From CAZRIE01 sp964600075 (GTDB lineage: Bacteria > Bacteroidota > Bacteroidia > Flavobacteriales > Flavobacteriaceae): a DNA stretch of 46,421 nt. Where the stretch lies: assembly GCA_964600075.1 (NCBI GenBank), contig CAZRIE010000021.1, forward strand, positions 1 to 46,421, written 5' to 3'. Position numbers and translations under genes: made by a program. Under the pieces are notes generated by a model, which saw only the letters and a program-made list of their open reading frames with translations, did not search any database and was not told the origin of the DNA. Shown here one piece after another: positions 9,868-18,042 of this stretch (positions are counted from its first letter, which is position 1; every line of letters starts with the position of its first letter).

Positions 9868-10170
9868 GTAGATTTGCGCAAATTAGCGCAACAATAATAC
9901 GCAACAAATAAAACATACAAGTAATAAATTCAATTTTATTGTCTTTTTTATTCTTTTGGGGATAGTAATTCTTTTATATTTGAAATTATTTCTATTTAAT
10001 TGAATAATTTTTATGCAATCGGTTGCGTAATTTAATATTTTTAAAGTTTTGATTCATAGTTCTTAGAACAATGTTCCACCTTTAATGACTATTTCTGAAC
10101 TAGAAACGGATAGTTATAAGATTTGTGCCAGTTTTTTTTAGGTAAATCCAGTAGCCAAAACCTATATTTT
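9868..10170. promoter_or_regulatory. Divergent control region between lacI-type gene and DUF6807 operon
   Basis: This 303-bp AT-rich stretch has no credible gene. It contains a 12-bp perfect palindrome ATTTGCGCAAAT (9874-9885), followed by further GCGCAA and ACGCAAC half-site-like words up to 9905, and the 20-bp operator-like palindrome at 10011-10030. I cannot define a convincing promoter for either gene. Confidence 0.55.
10011..10030. promoter_or_regulatory. Probable LacI-family operator
   Basis: The two nine-base arms TTATGCAAT and (reverse complement) TTACGCAAC agree at seven of nine positions around a central CG. The GCAA..CG..TTGC core is the classical LacI/GalR half-site arrangement. 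It lies 141 bp upstream of the DUF6807 start and 144 bp upstream of the regulator start, so it could control both directions. Binding is inferred. Confidence 0.6.
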
Positions 10171-11391
10171 ATGAGAAGTATATTCCTGTTTTGTATTTTG
10201 ATGAACATCATATCATGTGCAGAAAAAGAAATATATCGTTTCGAAGTTATGGAGGGCGACGGTTTTTTAAATGAAACTCCAGTTGCTATAGATATGTCGG
10301 ACATTCCTTTCGATAACTTTGCCTTATATCAAAATGGGAAACAAATTCCGTTTCAAAAAAACGAACAAACAGGTGAGTTATGGTTCGTTCATCTTCCTGA
10401 TAATTCCGCCAGCTATTCGATTGAGCCCGTAACGGTTGCAAGTGAACAGTCAAGACAATTCTCAGCTTTAAAAAAGGACGGCAACCTTCAATTGGCCTTA
10501 AAGGGGAATCCTGTTTTGCAATATCGCTATGAGATGACCTTTCCGCCTGAGGGTGTGGATTCCATATTTAGAAAATCAGGATATATTCATCCGATATTGA
10601 CTCCGAAAGGTGATACCCTGACGCGGATTCAACCTCCAGATCATTACCATCATTATGGGCTTTGGGGGCCATGGACGCATACGCGTATCGATACCACAAG
10701 AGTTGATTTCTGGAATCTTGGGGAGGGTATGGGTACTGTACTTTTTAGAGAGTTTAATTCGACCAGTTCGGGGACAATTTTTAGTAGCTTCAATGCTGCA
10801 CAAGAACATATTGATTTTAAGACCCAAGAAGAACAACAAGTAGCCTTAAACGAAGACCTGAGAGTGTGTTTATGGGGTTTGGACAGGCCCGACCGATACA
10901 TGTTCGACTACACCTCTACCTTTAGTTCACCGCTTGATAACGGTATCCTATTTGAAGCCTATAGGTATGGTGGTGGAATAGGATTGCGTTTTAATGAGCG
11001 ATGGAAAGCCGATAATTGTTCTGTACTGACGTCCGAAGGAAAAGATAGGTTAACCGCTGATGGCAGCAATTCCCGATGGTGTATCGTAAGCGGTACGTCC
11101 TCTGACGGAAACGGCACTAACGGCATTTTATTTATGAGCCATCCTGAAAATCAAATGCATCCCGAACCTATGCGTATTTGGCCGATTGATGCGAATGAGG
11201 GTAGGGGAGATATGTTTTTTGAATTTTGTCCGATCCGTCTTGAAGAATGGAAAATCGAACCAAATAAAGAATATTCATTAAATTACCGAATGTTAGTTTT
11301 TGAGGGGGAGTTGAAAGCAGAAGAAGCCGAATCGTATTGGCAAGCTTTTGCAAACCCACCTATTACTAGCTTCGATCTTAATAATCATTAA
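10171..11391 (+). CDS. DUF6807 (PmoA-like) family lipoprotein
   Basis: 406-residue lipoprotein (lipobox NIISC, Cys15). It belongs to the DUF6807 group, often labelled PmoA family, although it is not related to methane monooxygenase function. The family block DHYHHYGLWGPWTHT lies near residue 155, with a His/Trp-rich cluster typical of a sugar- or metal-binding pocket. A late HPENQMHPEPMRIWP segment lies near residue 330. Genes of this family are common beside Gfo/Idh oxidoreductases and LacI regulators in Bacteroidota glycan loci. ATG at 10171 is chosen because it starts the signal peptide; an upstream in-frame ATG at 10123 adds a non-signal extension. It is followed after 15 bp by a Gfo/Idh/MocA gene. 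Confidence 0.78.
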   Translation: MRSIFLFCILMNIISCAEKEIYRFEVMEGDGFLNETPVAIDMSDIPFDNFALYQNGKQIPFQKNEQTGELWFVHLPDNSASYSIEPVTVASEQSRQFSALKKDGNLQLALKGNPVLQYRYEMTFPPEGVDSIFRKSGYIHPILTPKGDTLTRIQPPDHYHHYGLWGPWTHTRIDTTRVDFWNLGEGMGTVLFREFNSTSSGTIFSSFNAAQEHIDFKTQEEQQVALNEDLRVCLWGLDRPDRYMFDYTSTFSSPLDNGILFEAYRYGGGIGLRFNERWKADNCSVLTSEGKDRLTADGSNSRWCIVSGTSSDGNGTNGILFMSHPENQMHPEPMRIWPIDANEGRGDMFFEFCPIRLEEWKIEPNKEYSLNYRMLVFEGELKAEEAESYWQAFANPPITSFDLNNH

Positions 11392-11406
11392 CGAAATAGA
11401 CAAAGA

Positions 11407-12783
11407 ATGAAAAGAAGAAATTTTATAAATAAAACGGCCCTAGGTACTGTGGTCGCTGTGGGATTTCCCAGTATCGTGCCTGCAAGTGTGCTAGGTAAGA
11501 ATGCGCCCAGCAATAAAATCAATATCGGCCAGATAGGATGCGGTAGAATAGCTTTGAGCCATGATATGCAAGACACCTTACGATTCGATGAGGCCAGGAT
11601 TATGGCCGTTTGCGATTTAGATTCAAAAAGGGTTGATAAGGCTAAAATCTTTACTGATAAATTTTATAAAGAAAAGACTGGTAAGGAAAAGTACATGGAT
11701 ACCAAGACCTATGGTGATTATCGTGAAATGTTGTTGAACAAAGATATTGATGCGGTGATGATAAGCACGCCTGACCATTGGCATTCCCAGCCAGCGATGG
11801 AGGCAGCCTTGGCCGGTAAGGATATTTATTTGCAAAAACCGACATCTTTGACGATTAGGGAAGGTCAGCAATTAAGGGATGCCGTAAAAAAAACAGGGGT
11901 CATACTCCAAGTAGGTACTCAGCAACGTGCCATGCCACAATTCCGTGTCGCTGCCGAATTGGTGAGAAATGGTCGGATCGGGAAGATACATACGGTGAAA
12001 ATAGGACTGCCAGGTGATCCTGCCGGTCCGGTAGCTCCAGAAATGCCGATACCTTCTAATTTGAATTTCGATATGTGGTTGGGTTCAACACCGGAGAAGC
12101 CCTATACGGAGATTGGCGTACACCCGCAAGATGATTATAGTAGGCCAGGTTGGTTGCGTCAAAGAAACTATGGCGCTGGTATGATTACAGGTTGGGGGCA
12201 GCACCACTACGACTCTGCAGCTTGGGGAATGAATACCGAATTAACTGGCCCAGTTTCGGTCGAGGCCTTGGCCGAGTTTCCAAAATCGGGATTATGGAAC
12301 GTACATGGTGATTTCTTTGTAAAGCATGAATACGACAACGGAATGACAGTCTATACCAGTGGAGGCTATACAAACGGTATCGAGTATATTGGTGATGATG
12401 GATGGATTTTTGTTTCCCGTGGCGATTACCAAGCATCAGCCTCAGATCCAGTAGACCAGGAGAAGAGTGCAAAAGCTTTAAACGCTTCGGATCCGAAGAT
12501 ATTGGAATCAGTAATCGGGGCCGACGAAATTCATTTGGAGAAAATTGAAGACCAGCACGGTAATTGGCTCGATTGTATCAAAAGCAGAAAAGCACCGATT
12601 TCACCGATTGAAAAGGGGCACAAAGCCTGTACCGTATGTCTTATCAGCGACATAGCCATGCAGTTCGACAGAAAACTGGAATGGGACAATGAGAACGAGA
12701 TGTTCATAAACGACGATGAGGCCAATGCCATGCTACATCGTGAGCAACGCAAACCTTATGGAACTGACTATGTAAAAGTATAG
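11407..12783 (+). CDS. Tat-exported Gfo/Idh/MocA-family oxidoreductase
   Basis: 458 residues. It begins with a twin-arginine signal (MKRRNFINKTALG, Arg3-Arg4), implying export as a folded protein with its NAD(P) cofactor already bound, as in glucose-fructose oxidoreductase. The Rossmann fold follows (IGQIGCGRIA near residue 40, AVCDLD near residue 65). The family Lys lies in YLQKPTSLT near residue 145, and the GWGQHHYDSAAWGMN helix near residue 265 supplies the usual active-site His. Members oxidise or reduce sugars, frequently at C3. It is in an operon with the DUF6807 gene and is a natural candidate for producing the keto-sugar that DUF1080 or ThuA proteins would process. Confidence 0.88.
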   Translation: MKRRNFINKTALGTVVAVGFPSIVPASVLGKNAPSNKINIGQIGCGRIALSHDMQDTLRFDEARIMAVCDLDSKRVDKAKIFTDKFYKEKTGKEKYMDTKTYGDYREMLLNKDIDAVMISTPDHWHSQPAMEAALAGKDIYLQKPTSLTIREGQQLRDAVKKTGVILQVGTQQRAMPQFRVAAELVRNGRIGKIHTVKIGLPGDPAGPVAPEMPIPSNLNFDMWLGSTPEKPYTEIGVHPQDDYSRPGWLRQRNYGAGMITGWGQHHYDSAAWGMNTELTGPVSVEALAEFPKSGLWNVHGDFFVKHEYDNGMTVYTSGGYTNGIEYIGDDGWIFVSRGDYQASASDPVDQEKSAKALNASDPKILESVIGADEIHLEKIEDQHGNWLDCIKSRKAPISPIEKGHKACTVCLISDIAMQFDRKLEWDNENEMFINDDEANAMLHREQRKPYGTDYVKV

Positions 12784-12802
12784 AACCAAAAAGTATTTTT
12801 TA

Positions 12803-12838
12803 TGGAACACCTCCTCACATACAAAAGGAGGTGTTCCA
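12803..12838 (+). terminator. Perfect 12-bp hairpin between the two oxidoreductase genes
   Basis: TGGAACACCTCC (12803-12814) pairs exactly with 12827-12838 across a 12-base loop. Only a short T tract (12840-12843) follows, so this may be a partial terminator or an RNA-stabilising structure that lowers expression of the second oxidoreductase. Confidence 0.6.
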
Positions 12839-12917
12839 ATTTTAAAACGAGAATACTGTACCTTTAAAATCGGAAAAGTGAGATACATCGATTTGAAACT
12901 AAATTGAAAGCATACTT

Positions 12918-14297
12918 ATGAAAAAATGTTTGATACTATTGTTAGTTGGCTTAATTTTCTCTTGTGGAGAAAAAAAACAAGCAGAAAAAAACATGGACGA
13001 TGAAAAAATAAGCAAGGTCAAGCTGATGACTTTAGATCCTGGTCATTTTCATGCTGCATTAGTACATAAATCAATGTACCCTCAGGTTGATTCGACCATT
13101 TATCTTTTTGCGCCTGATGGGCCAGAAGTAAAAGGCTTTTTGAATAAGATCGAGTCTTATAATTCTAGGGAAGAAGTACCGACCCAATGGGCCATCAATA
13201 GTAATTACGGAGCCGACTATCTCGAACAGATGCTAGCCGATAAACCTGGCAATGTGATGATTGTTGCCGGTAAAAACTCAAAAAAAATAGACTATGTTTT
13301 AGAAGCTGTGAAGGCAGGTTTGAATGTGTATGCCGATAAGCCTTTGGTCATTAACCCCCAAGGGTTTGAAAAACTAAAGAAAGCTTTTGAGATTGCTGAT
13401 GAAAACGGAGTTATGATTTACGATATTATGACCGAGCGTTTTGAATCAACAACGATGATGCAAAAACTTTTCTCTACGATGCCAACCGTATTCGGAGAAC
13501 TTGTTGATGGCACGGCCGAAGAACCTGCGATTGTCAAAGAGAGTATTCATCATTTTTTTAAGTATGTATCGGGATCACCTTTAGTGCGACCCGCATGGTT
13601 TTTTGACGTAAATGAGGAAGGCGAAGGTATTGTTGACGTGACGACCCATCTGGTAGACTTGGTACAATGGGAGGCCTTTCCTGAACAAATTATCGATACC
13701 ACAAACGTTGAAATGATAAAGGCAAGGCGATGGCCGACCATTTTGACTCCTGAAGAATTTCAAGAGGTAACTGGCCTAACGGATTTTCCTGATTACCTTC
13801 AGAAAGATATGGTGAAAGGTAAGTTGCATACCTATAGTAATGGCGAAATGATCTATAAAATTAATGGTAAACACGCCAAAGTATCCGTGATATGGAACTA
13901 TCAGGCACCCGAAGGTACCGGTGATACCCATTACAGCATTATGCGTGGTACAAAAAGTGACCTCATTATCAAACAAGGTGAAGGCGAAGGTTACAAGCCC
14001 GTACTCTATATACTTCCAAAAGAAAAGGAGGGTTTTGAGGCAATTTTGGCTATGGCCATCGACAATGAGATTGGTGCCCGTTTTCCGGGTACATCGGTAG
14101 AAGATAATGGTGATGGAACTTGGCGTATTAACATTCCTGATGAATTAAAAATGGGCCACGAGGCACATTTCGGTCAGGTGACGCAAAATTACCTGAGGTA
14201 TCTAGAAGCCGGCAAACTTCCCGAGTGGGAAGTGCCGAATATGATTTCAAAATATTACACGACTGTTGAGGGGTATAAAATGGCGAAAATAGAATGA
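12918..14297 (+). CDS. Lipoprotein Gfo/Idh/MocA-like oxidoreductase
   Basis: 459-residue lipoprotein (lipobox IFSC, Cys16). The dinucleotide-binding region is atypical: instead of GxGxxA it has LDPGHFHAALVHKSMYP at residues 36-52, a form typical of the putative-oxidoreductase-C-terminal subfamily. YADKPLV near residue 140 preserves the expected Lys-Pro. A VDVTTHLVDLVQW helix near residue 240 carries the likely active-site His. The protein probably works outside the cytoplasm on sugars, but cofactor use is uncertain given the altered glycine motif. It is separated from the Tat-exported paralogue by 134 bp containing a strong hairpin. Confidence 0.8.
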   Translation: MKKCLILLLVGLIFSCGEKKQAEKNMDDEKISKVKLMTLDPGHFHAALVHKSMYPQVDSTIYLFAPDGPEVKGFLNKIESYNSREEVPTQWAINSNYGADYLEQMLADKPGNVMIVAGKNSKKIDYVLEAVKAGLNVYADKPLVINPQGFEKLKKAFEIADENGVMIYDIMTERFESTTMMQKLFSTMPTVFGELVDGTAEEPAIVKESIHHFFKYVSGSPLVRPAWFFDVNEEGEGIVDVTTHLVDLVQWEAFPEQIIDTTNVEMIKARRWPTILTPEEFQEVTGLTDFPDYLQKDMVKGKLHTYSNGEMIYKINGKHAKVSVIWNYQAPEGTGDTHYSIMRGTKSDLIIKQGEGEGYKPVLYILPKEKEGFEAILAMAIDNEIGARFPGTSVEDNGDGTWRINIPDELKMGHEAHFGQVTQNYLRYLEAGKLPEWEVPNMISKYYTTVEGYKMAKIE

Positions 14298-14300
14298 CGT

Positions 14301-14732
14301 TTAAGGGCGGATAATTTCTCTGTAATCCTCAAAAAAGCGTTCAAATTTTACCATATTATCGTTCAAAAACACCATGGTTTCTTGCCATGTATTTTTATTA
14401 TGGATGGATACCCCAGATTTCTGAACGTAAACTCTTGAAATTTCCTTTCCGTTTTGCAGGATAAAAGTATCTTCGAAAATCGCTTCCGGCAGGTACTCTT
14501 CGGATTGAAGAATTGATTGTAGAGCTTGTAGTTTCTCCCAAAGTACAATTCGCCTCTCTAGATTATCGATATCGATATCCAACGAAACCATAGCCCTTTT
14601 TATATCAAAATGAAATTTGAGTACCAAACCTTTTGTCTTGGTATTGTACAATATCCATTTTCTTGGGAATGATTTACCGAAGGCTATCCAGAAATCTTGA
14701 CGTAGTTTTTTTGATTCCTCTTTGCTGAACAT
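14301..14732 (-). CDS. DUF4268 domain-containing protein
   Basis: 143 residues, cytoplasmic, with no signal peptide. The sequence FWIAFGKSFPRKWILYNTKTKG and the central IDNLERRIVLWEKLQAL helix match DUF4268, a small alpha/beta family found alone in flavobacteria or attached to restriction-like proteins elsewhere. The function is unknown. It is 4 bp downstream of the ZIP gene and likely cotranscribed, and it converges with the lipoprotein oxidoreductase gene. Confidence 0.75.
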   Translation of the reverse strand: MFSKEESKKLRQDFWIAFGKSFPRKWILYNTKTKGLVLKFHFDIKRAMVSLDIDIDNLERRIVLWEKLQALQSILQSEEYLPEAIFEDTFILQNGKEISRVYVQKSGVSIHNKNTWQETMVFLNDNMVKFERFFEDYREIIRP

Positions 14733-14736
14733 TCTC

Positions 14737-15408
14737 TTATAGAAAATAGGCGATTGCGATTCCTAAAATTATGACCATGATCTTGCGAAGGTTAAACGTG
14801 TGCCCTTCAGAACTTTCAAAGAGGATGACGGTAGAAATGTGTAGAAAAACCCCAATCACCAATGCCGTGATAGGAGCATAATACGAGGTAACCCAATTTT
14901 CGTTTGCGGCGACGTAACTTCCCAACGGTGTCATAAAAGCAAAAAGGGCGATGAACAACAACGATTTGGCAAGGGGTATCTTCGAGTTCAACAAAAAAAT
15001 GCTCAGAATAATTGAGATAGGTATTTTGTGGATTAAGATACCGTATAAAATCGTATCGTGATTTTCTATAGGGAAACCTTCCAAAAAAGAGTGTATACAG
15101 AGGCTTAAAAACAATAACCAGGGGAACTCTTCTTTTTCGCTATCTAAATGTACATGGCCATGTTCGGCCCCCTTTGAGAAAAATTCAAGAAATATCTGCA
15201 GTAAGATGCCCAACATTATAAAAACCCCAATGGTCTTAGCGTCTGATTTTTCGTATACTGATGGAAACAGTTCGAAAATGGTCAATGCAAGTAAAAAAGC
15301 ACCACTAAAGGCCAATAGCAGTTTAACATGGCTTTTGTTCTTTGGTTTTATGACATAAACGAAGGCGAAACTCAATACGACTGCGAGTATAGGTAGAAGG
15401 TAGTTCAT
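14737..15408 (-). CDS. ZIP-family divalent metal transporter
   Basis: 223 residues, about eight membrane helices. Helix 4 has HSFLEGFPI and helix 5 HKIPISI, which correspond to the metal-binding HxxxEG and HKxP motifs of ZIP transporters. It is shorter than many ZIP proteins but complete. Zinc or another divalent cation is the expected substrate and uptake the expected direction. It is the first gene of a two-gene minus-strand unit with DUF4268. Confidence 0.85.
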   Translation of the reverse strand: MNYLLPILAVVLSFAFVYVIKPKNKSHVKLLLAFSGAFLLALTIFELFPSVYEKSDAKTIGVFIMLGILLQIFLEFFSKGAEHGHVHLDSEKEEFPWLLFLSLCIHSFLEGFPIENHDTILYGILIHKIPISIILSIFLLNSKIPLAKSLLFIALFAFMTPLGSYVAANENWVTSYYAPITALVIGVFLHISTVILFESSEGHTFNLRKIMVIILGIAIAYFL

Positions 15409-15430
15409 TGAGCGGCTTTCTGGTTGAGAC

Positions 15431-15507
15431 TTAAAATTCCAAGCACTAAATTTTAAATCCCAAAAAATTATTATTTGGAATTTGGTACTTGGGTTTTAGA
15501 ATTTTAA
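15431..15507. repeat. Imperfect 34-bp inverted repeat in a divergent intergenic region
   Basis: The arms at 15431-15464 and 15474-15507 match at 23 of 34 positions, including the nine outermost and most of the innermost bases, around a nine-base AT loop. The words AAATTCCAA and TTGGAATTT recur. It may be a dispersed intergenic element or a regulatory hairpin between the ZIP and RNA methyltransferase genes. Confidence 0.55.
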
Positions 15508-15555
15508 CCGTTGGGGCTAAAATACTGTATTTTTGCTTCAACTTTAGAACAAGGT

Positions 15556-16740
15556 ATGGGTAATAATTTTAAAATGGTGGCGAAGACCCTTTTCGGTTTT
15601 GAGGAAATTCTAGCGAAGGAAATCCGTAATCTAGGTGGTGGCAATATTGTGGAAGGAATTCGAAATGTGTCTTTCGAAGGCGATACGGGCTTTATGTACA
15701 AGGCCAATCTTTGCCTTCGTACGGCGATAAAAATCATTAAGCCTATCCATTCCTTTTCGGTTCGGAGCGAGCATGAACTGTATAAAAAGATATATGCGAT
15801 GGATTGGTCGGAATTCCTTTCCGTCGATACCACTTTCGCCATTGACTCCACGGTAAATTCCGATAATTTCACCCATTCGCTCTATGTTTCCCAAAAGGTC
15901 AAAGATGCTATAGTAGACAAGTTCAGGGATATCGATGGTGCCCGGCCTAATGTGGACGTGAAATTTCCAGATATACGGATTAACATTCATATTCATAATG
16001 ATTATTGCAATGTTTCGCTCGATAGTTCGGGTAGGTCATTGCACCAGCGCGGCTACCGGACCGCAACCAACATTGCGCCCATAAACGAAGTGCTGGCAGC
16101 CGGACTTTTATTATTAAGTGGTTGGGACGGACAATGTGATTTTCTGGACCCTATGTGCGGTAGTGGCACTTTTTTGACCGAAGCCGCGATGATTGCATGC
16201 AATATACCCGCCAATATCAATCGAAAGGAATTTGCGTTTGAAAAATGGCATGATTTTGACGAATCGCTGTTCGAGAGAATCGTTGCCGTGAGTTTGAATA
16301 AGACCCGCGAATTCCATCATAAGATAGTTGGGTACGATAAAGCGCCCTCTGCCGTACATAAGGCCATTGACAATGTGGAAAATGCTAACCTCTCGGAGTA
16401 CATCAACATCGAGCGGAAGAATTTTTTCGATACCACAAAGTTGAACGAGGGGCGGCTGCATATGGTTTTCAATCCGCCTTACGGAGAACGATTAGACCGT
16501 AGAGAACTTGAATCTGGTTTCGATGTGGAAGCATTTTATGCCGATATTGGAGATACTCTTAAACGCCAATACCCCGGCACGGAGGCTTGGTTTATCACCT
16601 CGAACCTAGAGGCCTTAAAGTTTGTCGGACTGCGGCCTTCACGTAAAATAAAAGTGTTCAACAGTCACTTAGAATCACGTTTTGTCAAATATGTGATGTA
16701 CGAAGGCAGTAAGAAGGCGAAGTTTCAGAATGTCCAGTAG
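15556..16740 (+). CDS. THUMP-domain class I SAM-dependent RNA methyltransferase (RlmL N-terminal type)
   Basis: 394 residues. Residues about 5-155 form a ferredoxin-like plus THUMP RNA-binding region beginning MVAKTLFGFEEILAKEI. The methyltransferase follows, with SAM motif DPMCGSGTFLTEAAM near residue 200 and catalytic NPPYGER near residue 310. The latter is the N-methyltransferase NPPY type seen in RlmL (23S rRNA m2G2445) and TrmN. It lacks the RlmK half of the E. coli fusion, as is usual in Bacteroidota. ATG at 15556 is preferred over 15511 because family members start at this point. Confidence 0.88.
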   Translation: MGNNFKMVAKTLFGFEEILAKEIRNLGGGNIVEGIRNVSFEGDTGFMYKANLCLRTAIKIIKPIHSFSVRSEHELYKKIYAMDWSEFLSVDTTFAIDSTVNSDNFTHSLYVSQKVKDAIVDKFRDIDGARPNVDVKFPDIRINIHIHNDYCNVSLDSSGRSLHQRGYRTATNIAPINEVLAAGLLLLSGWDGQCDFLDPMCGSGTFLTEAAMIACNIPANINRKEFAFEKWHDFDESLFERIVAVSLNKTREFHHKIVGYDKAPSAVHKAIDNVENANLSEYINIERKNFFDTTKLNEGRLHMVFNPPYGERLDRRELESGFDVEAFYADIGDTLKRQYPGTEAWFITSNLEALKFVGLRPSRKIKVFNSHLESRFVKYVMYEGSKKAKFQNVQ

Positions 16741-16747
16741 ATAGTTG

Positions 16748-17569
16748 TTAAAATCCGTCTTCGGGATTCTCTTCCGGTTGTGGTGGTGGCAACGCTTCTA
16801 TCGGTTTATCTTTTGTTTTCTTGTCCTTTTTGTACAGAGGTATAAGATAGCTTATTGAATAATTGTAACCGACGCCAAACCGACTATCATCCGTTACCTT
16901 ATTAAAACCAGGTATGAAAAGATTTCTAAAATTTTCAGGATCTTTATTGCTAATTAATATGCCTAATCTAGCGCTCGCTCCCAAAAAGAGGTTTTTAAAA
17001 ATTTCGGCCTTTATTCCTAACACAAATTCGAGCCAAGAAGCCGTTAGACCACTGAATTCTTGGTTTTGAGTCGAACCTACGGCAAAATCATCAGGGTTCC
17101 AATACCGGTTTGTATTAAAGATCTTGTAATTGTTCAAAGTTTGGCTGAACGAACTAAAAGCATAACGGCCCCCAATATATATCATATTCTGTTCGCCATA
17201 CCAGTTGCCGTAAGTATTATAATCGATACCTAATTTTATGTAACTTCCAGAAGCCGTAAAATTATAAAGATCACCTGTGGGATTATTTACCTCGTTGCCC
17301 AAAGGTACCCCAATGGTCTTTTTTTCGTTGCCCAACTCGGTCGCCAAATATAGTTTTTGGGTCAGCCTATAGTCGCCTACAAATTCAAGCCCAGTATAGT
17401 TATCGTCTAAAAAAGACACCAATACACGGCTTAAGTCGACCCCTACTCGAATACCGTAAGGTTGCTTATAGGCAACCGTATCCTGTTTGTTGGGGTCTAT
17501 AGGTTTATCTTGGGCATAGCCAATTGCACAAACCAAAATAAGAAAAATACTAGTGCAATATTTTGACAT
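16748..17569 (-). CDS. DUF6048 family predicted outer-membrane/secreted protein
   Basis: 273 residues with a signal peptide ending in GYAQD. The body is rich in alternating aromatic beta strands (GIRVGVDLSR, LYLATELGNEK, NMIYIGGRYAFSS), typical of a small outer-membrane barrel, and ends in a charged Pro/Glu tail. It matches DUF6048, which in flavobacteria sits beside DUF6452 and rlmD as here. Its first 20 bases overlap the end of the DUF6452 gene, which suggests translational coupling. The function is unknown. Confidence 0.78.
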   Translation of the reverse strand: MSKYCTSIFLILVCAIGYAQDKPIDPNKQDTVAYKQPYGIRVGVDLSRVLVSFLDDNYTGLEFVGDYRLTQKLYLATELGNEKKTIGVPLGNEVNNPTGDLYNFTASGSYIKLGIDYNTYGNWYGEQNMIYIGGRYAFSSFSQTLNNYKIFNTNRYWNPDDFAVGSTQNQEFSGLTASWLEFVLGIKAEIFKNLFLGASARLGILISNKDPENFRNLFIPGFNKVTDDSRFGVGYNYSISYLIPLYKKDKKTKDKPIEALPPPQPEENPEDGF

Positions 17570-18038
17570 GGGCCGAGGCTGTATTTTCTATTAAAGAGGT
17601 CGTTATTCGAGTTTCCTGAATCCAAACGCTGTCGTCTTGTTTTACCGTTGCCTCTATTGCATTATAGTTAACAATGTAGCCGCAGGCCCTTGATATAAAA
17701 ATTTCCTGTATTTCATAACTCACAACTAGTGTATCTACATTAATATCGTCAATGCTAAGTTGTCGGGTCAGTGCAAAAGAGGTGCTATTGGCATCGACCA
17801 GCAACGGTATTACGATAGAGTCTAAGGCAATATTAGCTATGGTGTCTTTTGGTCCGGAGGGTAAAAGGCCCCGCACAACCAAATTCTGTACATCTTTAAA
17901 TTCGGTGGTGTCAATCACATCGTAAAAGCGTATGACCAATCGAGGTGTATTAGCATCTACGCAGATATCGTCCTTTTCACAGGCCGAAAAGGAGAGTATG
18001 CCAAAAAGAACGATAAGAGGAATTCTTAATCTGAACAT
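17550..18038 (-). CDS. DUF6452 family lipoprotein
   Basis: 162-residue lipoprotein (lipobox FSAC near Cys20). The sequence after the lipobox (EKDDICVDANTPRLVIRFYD) and the LPSGPKDT segment match DUF6452, a small Bacteroidota family. It lies 4 bp after rlmD and overlaps DUF6048 by 20 bp, forming the operon rlmD-DUF6452-DUF6048. The two DUF proteins may form an envelope pair; their role is unknown. Confidence 0.78.
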   Translation of the reverse strand: MFRLRIPLIVLFGILSFSACEKDDICVDANTPRLVIRFYDVIDTTEFKDVQNLVVRGLLPSGPKDTIANIALDSIVIPLLVDANSTSFALTRQLSIDDINVDTLVVSYEIQEIFISRACGYIVNYNAIEATVKQDDSVWIQETRITTSLIENTASAHVKILH

Positions 18039-18042
18039 AGAA

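Noticed and set aside
10171..11391. Methane monooxygenase subunit PmoA
   Set aside because: The automatic family name is misleading; the protein is a secreted DUF6807 lipoprotein without the membrane helices of PmoA.
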